Positions 12,030 through 24,100 of a stretch of 64,000 nt of DNA are shown here, piece by piece (within the stretch, counting starts at the first letter, position 1; the number at the start of each line of letters is the position of its first letter). The position numbers and the translations under genes are program-made. The DNA is taken from NCBI GenBank assembly GCA_002786025.1, contig NHNW01000011.1, positions 372,001 to 436,000 on the forward strand, given 5' to 3'. The notes under the pieces are model-generated. The model ran no database searches. It saw only the letters and a list, made by a program, of their open reading frames with translations, and was not told the origin of the DNA. Origin of the DNA: Zasmidium citrigriseum. Taxonomy: Eukaryota > Ascomycota > Dothideomycetes > Mycosphaerellales > Mycosphaerellaceae.

Positions 12030-12368
12030 ATGAGAGGATAGAGCATGGTGGCACGACGAAACGATTACATATGACATGGATACATGACTTTGCATGAAAG
12101 ATGATCGCAACCCTGGCGAGACTCTTGATTCCTACAGCAAGAACCCGTGACATTTTTGCCGAAAGCAGCTGTCGCTGGATGGAGCTCAGTGAAGCTTCCC
12201 CAGCGATGACAAACTCATCAACACCGTTATCTACTCCTCCGGCCAACTCGCCTGTGAGATAGGGTAACACCACTTTCTGCATACAACAACTGTGTCTGTC
12301 TGCCCAGTGGAAAAGTAAAGATCTTCATTCCATTGGCGAGCTTTCCTCTCGTGGAATGCTTGATTGAC
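12030..12368. other. Intergenic between the permease and the P450
   Basis: It holds the 3' end of the permease transcript and the P450 promoter. I see no gene and no clear element; open frames on the minus strand are antisense to the permease end. Confidence 0.5.
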
Positions 12369-14168
12369 ATGGCTTCATCATCACTCAGCTTGAATGACTT
12401 GCACCCGATTGGCGCTTTGGGTCAGCTTGCCATTGTCGGCGGGTTGGCGAGCTTGATATGGCTATTGTACAAGGTCAGTGTCACGAAAGATAAATGAGTT
12501 TGGAGATCTGCAATGCTCACACGAAATTTAGCTATCGACCCAAACAGACATCCCCAAGATCAAAGGCATCTACGAGATCCCAAGTGCCTACCCCATCGTC
12601 GGCCATCTCCTCCAGCTTGGTGAAGACCATGCCACTGTCTGTGAAGTAAGAGGCATCTAAAGTCTCAAATCTGGCGAGATAGCTAACTGACACGACACAG
12701 AAATGGTGGCGCCAATACAAACAATCCGTTTTCCAAATCAGACTCGGCAACACTCGAGCCGTAGTCGTCAACAACTTCGAAGACTGCAAGAAGATGCTCG
12801 TAGGGAAACAGTCGGCCGTCATCGATCGTCCAAAGCTCTATACCTTCCACGGCGTCATCTCTTCAACGCAGGGTTTCACGATTGGGTCCTCGCCATGGGA
12901 CGACAGTTGCAAAAACAAACGCAAGGCCGCCGGGACGACTCTCGGACGACCAGCTATGAAAACGTATCATCCTATGTTCGATCTCGAGACGTTCTGCGTC
13001 GTCAGAGATCTGGCGAATGACAGCAAGGGCGGGACTGAGTATCTCAACATCAGACCTTACCTGCAACGCTACGCATTGAATACGACTCTTACTCTCTGCT
13101 ATGGCATTCGGATGGATAGCGTATGGGATGAGATGCTCCGAGAGGTCCTGGAAGTTGGCAGCGCCATCAGTCTCCTCAGAAGTGCATCCGAGAACTACCA
13201 GGACTACATCCCCATCCTGAGATATCTGCCAAACAACGAAAAGAATGCACGAAGTAAGAACCTGCGGGACCGCCGCGACAAGTATCTGAACGAGCTGCTT
13301 GACAAAGTTCGAGAGATGATTCAGCACAACACGGACAAGCCTTGCGTCTCGGCAGCGATTCTCAAAGACGAAGAGACCAAGCTTTCCGGCGTGGAAGTGT
13401 CCTCAATTTGTCTCTCCCTCGTCTCCGGAGGGTTCGAGACCATTCCCGGCACTCTCACCAGCTGTATCGGCTCACTCTCCACTCCAGAGGGCCAAGTCTT
13501 CCAGGACCGAGCATATGAAGACATAAAACGCCATTATCCCAACATCGAGGACGCTTGGACCCAATCACTCCAAGCCGAAGAAGTGCCCTACGTCAACGCC
13601 ATCGTCAAGGAAGCTGGAAGGTACTATACAGTGTCAGCTATGAGCTTGCCTCGAAAGGCATATACCGATATCGAATGGGACGGAGCCACGATTCCAAAGG
13701 GAACGATGATTCTGATCAATGCCCAGGCTGGTAACCACGAGATCGAGCACTTTGGTCCAGATGCGGCTACCTTCAACCCCGAGAGATGGTTGGAGTCAAT
13801 CTCACCAGCAAAGGAGGTCCCTTCCACGGGTCTGCAGCATTTGAGCTTTGGAGCTGGCAGTCGGGCGTGTAGTGGACAATATATCGCGAGCCGGTAAGTT
13901 GATATGAGAAGCATTGTGGGATATCACGGACTGACCATTCCTGTGTAGCCTTCTTTACACCGCCCTCGTTCGTCTGATTTGCAGCTTTAAGATCGTGGCC
14001 AGCGAGGAAGAACCACCCAATACGGACTATGTCGATTACAACCAGTTCAAGTCGGCGTTGGTGGCTATACCGAGGGACTTCAAAGTCAAGCTGGTACCTC
14101 GCGAGCCAGAGACTCTTGAGAAGTGTCTCAACTTGGCTCAAGAACGGACGAAGGATGCGTACGCATGA
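12369..14168 (+). CDS. Cytochrome P450, CYP504 (phenylacetate hydroxylase)-like
   Basis: Four exons: 12369-12473, 12532-12645, 12701-13893, 13949-14168; introns 58, 55 and 55 bases; 543 residues. An N-terminal membrane anchor (LAIVGGLASLIWLLYK) is followed by TDIPKIKGIYEIPSAYPIVGH and QGFTIGSSPWDDSCK(N)KRKAA, which recall PhacA-type enzymes. The ExxR motif is EAGR, the PERW motif is FNPERW, and the heme loop is FGAGSRACSG with the ligand Cys near residue 462. In place of the usual AGxxT in helix I it has SGGFETIPGT, as in that family. CYP504 enzymes ring-hydroxylate phenylacetate on the way to homogentisate at the ER. A different small aromatic acid is possible. It follows the permease by 340 bases on the same strand. 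Confidence 0.85.
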
Positions 14169-14332
14169 TTTAGTGCCACAGCTAGAGAGCATCTTGTTGA
14201 GAACAGAGGCAACATAACCATTAGCAAAATTCAGCGACTTCCGCGAAAGACAAGCCTGATTTTGACGGTTGCACCAAGAATCCGCACACTCATCTGCCCA
14301 GCTTGACGTCTTGTATCAATGCTTGCTCGCAA

Positions 14333-16279
14333 TCACCAAACAGATCGCTCTGTTGTCCGCACTTTGAATCGATGTGGATTGTCCGCCTTCGGCCTGGAAT
14401 CTTCCGTCTTCTGCCTCCTGAACCGCCTCGGATTCAGGACCGCAACTGTACCAGCACTATGAAAGTTGCCCACCACGCGTGACACAGAGTCGTCTGGATA
14501 CAGGTCATCGATTTCATCTTCCTCAAAGTTGGCGGTGTTGGCGTGTCCAACCATTGATGTGGTTATATGTCCCTGGTTTTCACCATTGATTGACCCAGCA
14601 TCACTTGACTCATCGTCGTCGTCGGATATCTGCAGCGGCGCAGTGGCAGAATCGCCGAGAGTAACCTTGTCGGAGCGAGCTGGGTCTGTACCAACTTTAG
14701 AGGACGTACTATGGAAAGCACGTTGCACGGCTTCGTCTTGCTCCGCCGCCCATACATTCTGTTCGGGCTCCGAAGTATCGCTGTCGCTCCCACGTTTTCC
14801 TAAGATGAAGTCCTTCCAGAGCGCTTCATCATCCCGAACTTGGCTTTCATGGGCGGTGTTTTTGATGAAAGTCTGCTTTAATGTTGCAGCAATTGGGACA
14901 GCGCGGGCGCTCTCGTGACGATGACTGATGGGCTGGGTGACGGGCGCTTTGAAGTCTTGCTGAGCACCTCCATCGAGATCGCGAGCATTTGTTGGGTGAT
15001 CGAGAACTTGGCCAGGGCCGTGTCTCATATCGTCTTCGGGGTCACGAGACAACGGCCAGTAGCTGGCAGCAGACTCCGTCATATGTCCACTCCAAGAACC
15101 CAAAGCTGCAAGAGAAGAGTTACCTGTTGACACAGCTTCAGGGATGCGCATTGCCCGCCGCCAGATTCGCTCATCTTCTTCATGATCCGCAGCATGTGAT
15201 AGAATTTGCTGTTCATCTTCAGATTGGACGGTTGCTTGCTCCACAGTGTGAACGTTGTGTACCTCGTGCTCCCGGGTGTGATCGTGATAGTAGTCAGTAT
15301 CCGAATTGCCCGTATCGTCATGAGGCTGCTGCACTGATGACAATCTCGTGCGTTCCACGTAATCTTTCTGATCGCGTGCGTCTCGACCATTGTTCGTTGT
15401 GGCGAAAGTGGGAGCAATCGAGGCTGTGGGCATGGCAAAGTCGTCCACTGACCGCGGATCTGACGGAGGTCGCTTTGGCTCGAATTCGTCAACCAGCCTT
15501 CCAACACTGCCAAAGACCCCCACGTGTTGTCCATTCGCATCGATCTCAAAGCCATTTTCATCAACATCCAGCAACATCGATTCTTCAGAAAGTGGGCCAA
15601 AGTCGGTGGATGGCTGTCGCATGCTCGTGTTCGCGGACGGTTGCGCAGGCTGAGAGATGTGACTCTGGCTGACGAAAGCATCCGTGCCAATCTTCACCTG
15701 GATATCCTCATCCATCACCGCACCACTCATCATGGGTTCGAAGGGAGGGAGTCTGTGCTCTTGCAGGGGAGTGACAGATCTTGGTCGGGCGGCTTTCGCC
15801 CTGTGAGACTTCGAGCCCGACTTGTGTATCTTGCGTCGCTTTCCCACTTTGTCTCTCTCGCTGGTAGATGGAAACCTCATACGAGCAGGCCGGGAAGCTG
15901 CCAAACCCAACCAGTCGTTGCGAGCAAGGAGTCGCTGACGATTAGCGAGTAGCAGCCTCTCTTCATCTGTCATATCCACTGCTGGCCGAGCATGCTTGCC
16001 CCATCGTGACGACACCGTTTTCGATCCATGGCTTGTGGCTTTCCCGCTCGACTTCGACGCCTTTGAGCTGGTGGGACGATTCATACGCATTGGTTGAGAT
16101 GGAACCATGGTAGGTCTGTGTTGTCTCGATGCCAAGGCTGAGGAAGAGATGTCGGGCAGGTCAAGCTGGGCGTTCTGCGCCGTGCGCACTCTCGCGAAAT
16201 GCTCCTTTTGTTTCTGCAAGACGGCATTTGGCTTGCCTTTGCTCGCAAAGCGTCGTCGAGTCCCGCCAGTCCAGTCCAT
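14333..16279 (-). CDS. Uncharacterised fungal protein, 648 residues
   Basis: One uninterrupted reading frame with an ATG start and no introns. The N-terminus, MDWTGGTRRRFASKGK, looks like a short conserved cap. A second likely conserved patch, ERLLLANRQRLLARNDWLGL, sits near residue 105 and is followed by basic, NLS-like RKIHKSGSKSHR. The rest is mostly disordered, acidic and Ser/Asp-rich (EEDEIDDLYPDDS near the end), ending with a basic stretch RRFRRQKTEDSRPK. This composition suggests a nuclear, perhaps chromatin-linked, protein, but I recognise no domain and assign no function. It is convergent with the P450, with 164 bases between stops. Confidence 0.75.
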   Translation of the reverse strand: MDWTGGTRRRFASKGKPNAVLQKQKEHFARVRTAQNAQLDLPDISSSALASRQHRPTMVPSQPMRMNRPTSSKASKSSGKATSHGSKTVSSRWGKHARPAVDMTDEERLLLANRQRLLARNDWLGLAASRPARMRFPSTSERDKVGKRRKIHKSGSKSHRAKAARPRSVTPLQEHRLPPFEPMMSGAVMDEDIQVKIGTDAFVSQSHISQPAQPSANTSMRQPSTDFGPLSEESMLLDVDENGFEIDANGQHVGVFGSVGRLVDEFEPKRPPSDPRSVDDFAMPTASIAPTFATTNNGRDARDQKDYVERTRLSSVQQPHDDTGNSDTDYYHDHTREHEVHNVHTVEQATVQSEDEQQILSHAADHEEDERIWRRAMRIPEAVSTGNSSLAALGSWSGHMTESAASYWPLSRDPEDDMRHGPGQVLDHPTNARDLDGGAQQDFKAPVTQPISHRHESARAVPIAATLKQTFIKNTAHESQVRDDEALWKDFILGKRGSDSDTSEPEQNVWAAEQDEAVQRAFHSTSSKVGTDPARSDKVTLGDSATAPLQISDDDDESSDAGSINGENQGHITTSMVGHANTANFEEDEIDDLYPDDSVSRVVGNFHSAGTVAVLNPRRFRRQKTEDSRPKADNPHRFKVRTTERSVW

Positions 16280-18311
16280 CGTCAGGTAATGTTGTTCTGA
16301 ATGGATGCGAAAGAAGAAGATGATGAAGTGACGTTGAAATAAGTCCGAGGCCCGTGCGCTCTACATGCCTTGCGACTTCCCTACCTGGGCATCGCCATGC
16401 TCTTGATGTTGGAAAAGCCGCGGCAGGTGCGAATTACTTCACCTTCGAATTTTCATCGACAACAGCAACACCGGGAGCGTTTCGCACAATCGATACCAGC
16501 CATGATTGCAAGGACTTCAGCAATCACATGCGCGCATCTCCAGCCTGCCCCTGACTACGGCGCCCTTGACATGCACCAAGCTGCACCCCAGCCTTAGGTC
16601 GAAAGAGTGTAGGCACCCCAGAGCCAACCCCGTGATCTTAACACTGGACGCATGCCCTTCTGCAGGAAAATGGAGCAAGAATGGAACCGCCTTCACATGG
16701 ACACCCGATGAGGAAGGAGCCATGTATGTGCCACATGCATTTAGGTCCCATGGCTGAGGGGTCTTGCATAACGAAATGACTCTCCGCGGAGTGCTTCAAC
16801 GACGTCGCAATCTCGCTGCACGTTGATGCATATGGCAGCAGGGTGTGTTGTCGATGCATGTCGATGCTATGCGAGTCGGCCCTCCTCCCCACGGGGCTGC
16901 TGGAGCACGCCGAGATTTCGAGCCGATGTGGATCCCAGCGGTTCGGTGGAGCAGCAATTCTGGAGGCCTGGTCGTCAACCATGTTCCCCTCCGCACGCAT
17001 TGCCACATATAGCGAAGCACATGCCTGAGGGTGAGGTGTTGCCCTCGTCTCCAAGGAGGTCATGAGGATAGGACAGGTGAAACCCTCGTGCTGGTATTCT
17101 ACTCAATGGAACCGTCCCGAAGCTTTGATCGCCTACTCGCAGTCAGCATTCCGAGTAGAGATAAAGAGCATGCATGATGAGGTCAGGTACTTCCTGTTGA
17201 CATGCTGAATGACGGCGAAAGGCACTATCAAGTAAGTAGCGCTGATGTATCCCAACATGGGAGGCGGCGCCACACGAGAGCAGGCCAACGCCAAGATCCT
17301 TCATGCCAGCGGCTGAAGTTAAAGAAGCTGTTGCATGTGATAGCGCCGCGAGTGGACTCGGGTGGGCTGAGTACGCAAGACATGAATCGAGCGGACGGCT
17401 GAAAATGGCGACAGCAAACCACGAAGCTCGTCGCTCCCACGGCTAGGGCGCCTCTGCGAAAGGAACACCTTGCGCATCTTCGAGTGACCGCGGGCAGTTT
17501 CTAAGCTCAATGCAGGCGTCGGGCATCCTGTGTGGCAGCATAGATAGCGAGAGTGAGGATCGCTCCTGGTTCCTTGACCACGGCAGAAACGAATTCCGAC
17601 TTGGCCCCCACACCGCAGAAGCGAAGAAGTGACTCCCACGGCGGAGGCACAGAAGCAGTCGCACAGCAGCACAATTGGGTTGAAAGGCGGCGGGTTCCTG
17701 AAGATCGCGTTGGATTCAACAAAGACACAACAACCAAGACGGTACGTCATGGAGGCTGCCGTGCGGCTATGAGGTGCAGCGGCTCTGGCACGACAAGGGC
17801 TAGCTCGGACGCGATCGGACGCAGAGGCAATGGTGCGCGGCAAGAGCTTTCAAAGGACGGCATGTGATTGGCGTTCGCGACCGAGCATTTTCCACTGTTT
17901 TCCGGCACGTCAGTTGCTTCACCTGCCTGCCATGCACCCGCCTGTTGGATGGCTAATCGCAGCGAGTGTAAGAGAAGGCCCCACAGCAGCACATGGATCG
18001 CGTCGATGCTGGATGCAGCAGATGGCTGTGGTTTGTCTGCCGCTGCTTTGGCTCGAGCGAGGCAGCAAGAAAGGTGGTCGCCATCGGGGGCGTCGCCCGA
18101 GTCCGTTCCTTCGATATAAAACCGCTCCCTCATGCCAGTCTAGTCGCGGCCATTCTCCACTGACCCAATTTTCTCCCCCATACCTCTCCATACGCACGTT
18201 CTCTTAAGTGAGCAACGCTGCGCCCTGTCTCCGCTCCCCACCACCATCGTCCTCTTTGTCTCTGACATCTCTCGACTACCAGCGATATCTCAACAGCAAA
18301 CTACCGCAAAC
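16280..18311. other. 2.0-kb stretch without a convincing gene
   Basis: Open frames on both strands (for example 17319-17843 minus, 16638-17063 minus) are Arg/Ser/Cys/His-rich, overlap one another and show no domain. The last 200 bases are the promoter of the HAD gene. I find no tRNA, repeat or transposon remnant. It could hold a non-coding RNA or an old, decayed insertion. Confidence 0.4.
18113..18120 (+). promoter_or_regulatory. TATA box of the HAD gene
   Basis: GATATAAAACC lies about 195 bases before the ATG at 18312 and is followed by a C/T-rich stretch (18160-18290) typical of a fungal transcription start and leader. Confidence 0.5.
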
Positions 18312-19691
18312 ATGTCCGCCGGCGAGACTCTCATTCAGCCCAAGAGGCCCAGCAAGCAGCTGCGGCGCCTCAGTTCTGAGGATGCTACCATCAATACCTT
18401 GAATCTCCGGTCTCCAACCGTAGTCGTTCCGCCGAAGCATCTCATGGCTCCCAGCGATGCCCACGAAACCGCCGCTGCGTTTGAGATGGCCAGACTGGAG
18501 ATCGAAGATGTGACTGATCCAACGTCCGAGCCAGAAACCCCACCAGAGACGACTGTCACAGACAAGTTTGCCTTTGCCTTCGATATCGACGGTGTACTCA
18601 TTCGTGGCGGAAGACCGATTCCTGAGGCTATCGAAGCCATGCAAGTTCTCAATGGCAAGAATGATTACGGCATCAAAATCCCTTACATCTTCGTCACCAA
18701 CGGTGGTGGTAAGACTGAGCAAGAACGTTGCATCCAGCTCTCCAAGCAACTCGACATCGAAGTATCACCTGGACAATTCATCTGCGGCCACACGCCAATG
18801 CGGGAAATGGCAGAGAAGTACAAGACCGTGTTGGTAGTTGGTGGCGAAGGTGAGAAGTGCAGACAAGTGGCCGAGGGCTATGGTTTCAAGGACGTTGTTA
18901 CGCCTGGCGATATCATCAAGGACAACCCAGACACCACTCCTTTCCGCAAGCTCACGGAGGAGGAGACGAGCAACTCGAGATCGAGGAACTTTGGCGAGAC
19001 CAAGATTGATGCCATCTTCGTTTTCGCTGACAGCAGAGACTGGGCTGGTGACCAGCAGATCATTCTTGATCTGCTCATGTCAAAGGGTGGCTACCTCGGA
19101 ACCCGCTCTGAGACCTTCGATGAGGGCCCGCCAGTCTACTTCTCGCACAACGATGTTGTCTGGTCAGCTTCTCACGACCTGACACGCCTCGGAATGGGAG
19201 CTCTTCGCCTCTCGCTCGAAGCCATGTTCAAGGCTGTCACTGGCAAGGAACTGCAAACCACAGCGTTCGGCAAGCCTCAAATTGGTACCTTCCAATTCGC
19301 CACCAGACTCCTGCAACAATGGCGAAAAGACACCCACGGTATCAACGCCCCACCAGAGACTGTGTACTTCGTCGGCGACACCCCAGAATCCGACATCCGC
19401 GGAACGAACCAGTACAACGAGGAGGCGCCGAATACCTGGTACTCGATCCTTGTCAAGACTGGTGTTTACCAGAACGGCACCAAGCCCAAGTTCGAGCCCA
19501 AGGCCACTGTCGAGCATGTTTTGGACGCCGTCATGCACGGCATTCACCGCGAGAACCAGCGGGAGCAGAAGAAGCTGCTCAAGGACGCTCTCAACATCAC
19601 TGACAGCAAGCTTAATGGCAGCGCTCTGATGACCCCAGAGGTCAGCAAGCACAACTCGAACCCAATGGAGCAGGCCACTGCCGCCTCATGA
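18312..19691 (+). CDS. HAD superfamily subclass IIA hydrolase (HDHD5/CECR5, YKR070W-like)
   Basis: A single 459-residue exon. Motif I is FAFDIDGVLIRGG (about residue 90), where the two Asp are nucleophile and acid; VTNGGG is motif II; FGKPQIGTFQFA carries the motif III Lys; VGDTPESDIRGTNQ is motif IV. The separate cap between motifs II and III fits the IIA subclass. The family (TIGR01456) is found in mitochondria in yeast and animals and its substrate is not settled. The first 80 residues are Ser/Pro-rich and could include a weak targeting sequence. A strong TATA and pyrimidine-rich leader suggest good expression. Confidence 0.88.
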   Translation: MSAGETLIQPKRPSKQLRRLSSEDATINTLNLRSPTVVVPPKHLMAPSDAHETAAAFEMARLEIEDVTDPTSEPETPPETTVTDKFAFAFDIDGVLIRGGRPIPEAIEAMQVLNGKNDYGIKIPYIFVTNGGGKTEQERCIQLSKQLDIEVSPGQFICGHTPMREMAEKYKTVLVVGGEGEKCRQVAEGYGFKDVVTPGDIIKDNPDTTPFRKLTEEETSNSRSRNFGETKIDAIFVFADSRDWAGDQQIILDLLMSKGGYLGTRSETFDEGPPVYFSHNDVVWSASHDLTRLGMGALRLSLEAMFKAVTGKELQTTAFGKPQIGTFQFATRLLQQWRKDTHGINAPPETVYFVGDTPESDIRGTNQYNEEAPNTWYSILVKTGVYQNGTKPKFEPKATVEHVLDAVMHGIHRENQREQKKLLKDALNITDSKLNGSALMTPEVSKHNSNPMEQATAAS

Positions 19692-21175
19692 GGCCAACAT
19701 CATCACGACGCATCGTAATACGGGAGGTGCGATTTGCATTTACAGGACCGGCGTTCGGGAAGGTTGATTCATTTGATACCACAACCGCGTGTTCGCCTCA
19801 ACGATGAAGGCGCTCCACGCACGAAAAGAAAATTGATCAGAGATAGAAGAAGATGGAGATGATGGGTGTGAGGACGATCTACACGGCTAGAGACTAGAGA
19901 CGGCCGAGAGACGAGACAAATTCTTTCTAGAAGTTAGACGAGATTCTTTCGCTGCTGGGAGTTGTTGCTGTTTTCCTTCTGGGTTACCGGTATTCTGTAG
20001 CTGGAATGGAAATCAAAAGCTCGTGGCAAAAACCATCATCTCTTTGACCTCATGATCTCCAAAGTACAGCATACATCGAGAATCAACCCTACGTCGTCCT
20101 TGTACCACGATCCCCCACAAGCAAGTGAAGTCGCGTGGTTCCCTTGTACTACTCTCAAACCGCCATTCTCCACGCCGAAGTTGATGCGTCTTCGGCTCTG
20201 CGCGACCCCAAATTTTCTCCTCAAATCGCTCATGTAACCCCCATGGGTTCACGACATGAAGCAGAATGCAGGGCTCAGGGCTACAACAGATCTTGCCGTG
20301 GTTCTGGCACCTTGACCCTGGAATATGGTCAATCTTCGACAACTCCAGTAGTATATTTGCACTGATCATATTTCCATCACCAAATCCCTCCGCGGCTGAT
20401 TCATAGACATGTCCTCGGACAGGTGGACTGCACACAGTCATCATCATCGCCACCAACCAACCACAGAAGTCACCGGCGTTCGTTTACGTGCAGCTCTGGC
20501 GTTTCTCCCCTCGGGATCGCCAAATGCGGAAGCCGAACCAAGCCGCCGCTTTCACGTGCAAAGGAGCCATCATGTCGTGGCGTGCATTTGCTTCCCCTCG
20601 GATCTCTAACCGCTTGTGCAACAAGAAGCTGAATGATGTGGAGGGAGCTCGGGACTCGGGAATCCTCTTCTGATTATGAGCTGTACGATCGGAGTTTCGC
20701 TGCACCTGCACCTGCGGCATATTCCTCTCTTGCTCTCTTCCCAAAGATTGACGAGACAGCTCGCAGCAAGGCCGAAGTCTTTTCGTTCATCATCGTCGAT
20801 GAGGCTTCGGCGAGGTTCCACGGAGCCAAGTCCGAGAATGCTTCTCAGCTCGGCAGGGACTGTGACAAGTGAGAAAGAAGTAAAGACAGTGCAAATAAAG
20901 ATTGTTCCCATTGGTTCGTGCTTCCTTTTTCTGGGAGTAGATATCATGACTTTGTGAGAGTGGTGCTCTCTTTGGCACCACACACAGCTTTGGCACAGAA
21001 GCAAGTGAAGAATGCTGTGACCCACCAAGTCCCGAGGCTCCCAAGCTCCTCTCATGCAGCGCATGGACACATGCTCCAGTCCCATTCCGCCCACCACGCC
21101 AGCGACGTTTGTGCGGCCTGCGCCATTGAAGCTCTATATGCTGTCCTGATGCAGCAGTACCCCACCACCGTTCTT
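19692..21175. other. Convergent intergenic region, 1.5 kb
   Basis: It separates the stops of the HAD gene and the DYRK kinase. A 147-codon minus-strand frame (20013-20456) and a 65-codon one (20036-20233) overlap in different frames; neither has a family I recognise. The rest is probably 3' untranslated sequence. Confidence 0.4.
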
Positions 21176-24100
21176 TCACGGCCTCCATCGCGCTGCGTTG
21201 GCCTCTCGTGCAGCCATCTGTGCCAGACTGCCAGTGCTGTTGCCGCTGGCTTGTCGTTGTGTTCCTGGGCCGTTGATAGCCGGGGCTCCAACCACCGGGA
21301 CGCCGTTGCTCGCGCGCTTGCTACCTGCGACAGCAGCGGCGTTGGCCGTTGTTGCAACGCTCTGTCTACGGTTTCCTCCGATTTGTTTCGAGGGCGACCC
21401 CTGAGTGGCGTGGCTATTGTTGTTCGCGCTTGCTGGGACACCGTTTCTGAGTGCTGTCTGGGGTGTTTCTGGTAACGGCCGACTTCTTTCCTTTGCAGGT
21501 GTCTGTTGCGCTTGTTGTTGCGCAAACGCATTCGCAGAGTTGGAGCCCACGCCGCCGGTTGTATGTACACGTTTCACAGGGCTCGGTATGCCTCCGTTGG
21601 CTGTTGGCGCAGCAGCAGTCGACCTCAACCTTGCAGCACGACGAGCTTCGTCTGGAATCCCTGGCCGTTGATTGAAAGGCTGATTTGTGATGAACGGATG
21701 ATTGATGGCATCCTGAGGCTTGAGTCGGCGATCTGGGTCCCAACGCAAGCAACGCGTAATAAAGTCAAGGAAAGCTTCATCCTCCGTCTTGAGCGCCTGC
21801 GACAAGGTCTTCGAGCTTGGCCTGCGACGTCGACCCTTACTACTGACTGTGACCCTTGGTTTCCCAACCGAGTCAAAGAACAGCTTCTTTCTCGTGCAAC
21901 GCTCAACGAGATGGCGATCCGGTGGGCCGAATATCTCCATGATGCAGGCAAGTTGCTCCTGTTCGTTCTCGCCAGGGAACAGCGGGTAGCCTGTCCATAG
22001 CTCGGCCAGGATGCATCCGAGGGACCACATGTCGATGCCCAGGCCATAGCTGCTGCCAAGTATGACTTCAGGGCTGCGGTAGAATCTGGATTGAATGTAC
22101 GTGTACACCTTCTCCTCTTCCTTGCAACTGCTGCCAAAGTCGATGACTCGTACATCGGCTTTTCGAGCCTCACAGAGGAGGATGTTCTCGGGTTTGAGAT
22201 CGCAGTGGATAATGCGCTTGTGCTGCAAAAGCACGAGGCATGTGAGCAGTTGACGTGCGAAACGGCGAATGAGCGGCAGTGAAAAGCCGACAAAGTTGTG
22301 CGCGCGGATCAGCTCGTACAGGTTGATGCTGAGGCATGGCGTTACGATGCAGAGATGCGAGCGGAAGTAGAATGACGAGGTGATGGACAGCGTGGCATGC
22401 GCACCATCGGGATCCTCAAATCAAATGTCAGCACGCACGTTTCCCAAACACGAAGTCGACAAGCTTACCCAATCCCTCAGACGACCCAAGATACCGACTT
22501 CGACCAAGGCCTGTTGGTGGAACCGCTTCTTGTTGCGGATAATCTTGACCGCCACCACTCCGCCGTCTTTGTGGTCGACACATCGAACAACCTGTCCAAA
22601 GCTACCTTTGCCGAGAATGTCCACAACTTCGTACCGGTATGCCAGATGATCGCCAAGGACGATGTTGTAGTCGCCGCGCTCGTCATCGTAGCCATAGTTG
22701 CCAGCCTTGGAATCTTTATCACCTGACGGCGAAGGTGTAAGGCTGCCAATGATCTTGCGGGCATTCTTGTTACCAGTGAAGTAAATGCCGTCTTTCTCAT
22801 AGTCCATGATCTCGCCACGCTCGAAGATATTCAGAGTGCACGTGCGGTCGTGCAAGACTCGGTCTGGGCTCATTGGTGAACGAGCAACAGCCCGCTTCTT
22901 CAGCTCTTCGGTCTCTCGAGCAGCGGTGTCAACATCGCGTCGTTTTTGAGAGAGACGGCGCATCTCCTCATCGGCTGCATGGTCATCTTTGTCTTTGACA
23001 ATGGCAGAGAGCGTCGATGTCGTAGAGGCCTGGCGCGTCTTGGGTGCCTGTATCGGGCCTTTGGGATTTGCTGTTCTCGCATTCGCACCGATGTTGCCCC
23101 AGCTACTAGCACGATTCGAGGGATGCACAGGCTGCGGCTGCTCAGAGTGCAAGCTCTTAGTCTTCGACACTGGCGTCGGTGGTTCCTGCTCGTTCGGTTG
23201 CTGCACGCCAGATAACGTGTTGATCGATGTGGCCGTGGATTTGCGACGAGCGAACTCAAGACTTGGTCTGGTCGTAGCTGACGGTACACTTGGAATGTCG
23301 CCAGTCCAAGTCGCGCTGGCGGGTAGTCTTGGCGGGGGCATTTCACTTGTCCGCTTTTGCAATTTGGCGTGTTTCTCCTTATCGGCTGCCGAAATCTCCT
23401 GAGGACTCGACTTGTTGTCTGGAACAGCGTTGACCTTGCCGCTGCTCCTACGCCAGCCAAGGGATAACTTTCTTCGCAAGCCTCCGCCTTCTTTCTTACC
23501 ATCTGTTTGTCCTGGTTCCACCGGGCTTTCGAGAGAGTTCGGTGTCTCTGCCGTCTTGTACGAAGCGTTCGTCCCGCTCCTGCTGGAGCGTGGCCCCTGT
23601 GGTTTCACACTCTGAAGCTGTTGGAACGTCTCAAAGTTGCTCATGCCGTAGTCGTCATAATCAACGCTCGGCCTTCCTCGCTGCCTGCCAAACTCTCCAG
23701 AAACTTTCGGCAATGAACCTGAGGAAAAGGGCGTGATGGCACTACGCTGTTTCGAAGACGGGATAGGCACACCACTGCCGCTGGGCTCGACGTCGGAATC
23801 ATCGAAGAATTTGGTGGTATGATCGTCCAATTGCATCAGGTCACGCAAGGCATAGTGCGATGACGCGCTCCTAAGGGCCATCTGCTTGGCGTACTCTTCG
23901 TCCTGGCGGCGGAAGAACGTGGCCTTGCTAGCAGTCATGGGCGTTGAGGGAGTCTTCGCTGTACGTTTCGGCTCTGGAGTCTGAGTGGCCATGTAGTCGT
24001 CTCTGGTCTCAACCTCTTGGCTGGGCCGCGGGAAACCCGAGCCCCTATTGGAGTTCTGCTGACTGATCGGCATTAAGTTCAGAGGAGGCAGTCGCAGAGG

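Noticed and set aside
7660..16279. A secondary-metabolite cluster
   Set aside because: There is no backbone enzyme (PKS, NRPS, terpene synthase or DMATS) in the window; the P450 is a catabolic type.
17319..17843. A 174-codon minus-strand gene
   Set aside because: Arg/Ser/Cys-rich low-information sequence with competing frames on both strands.
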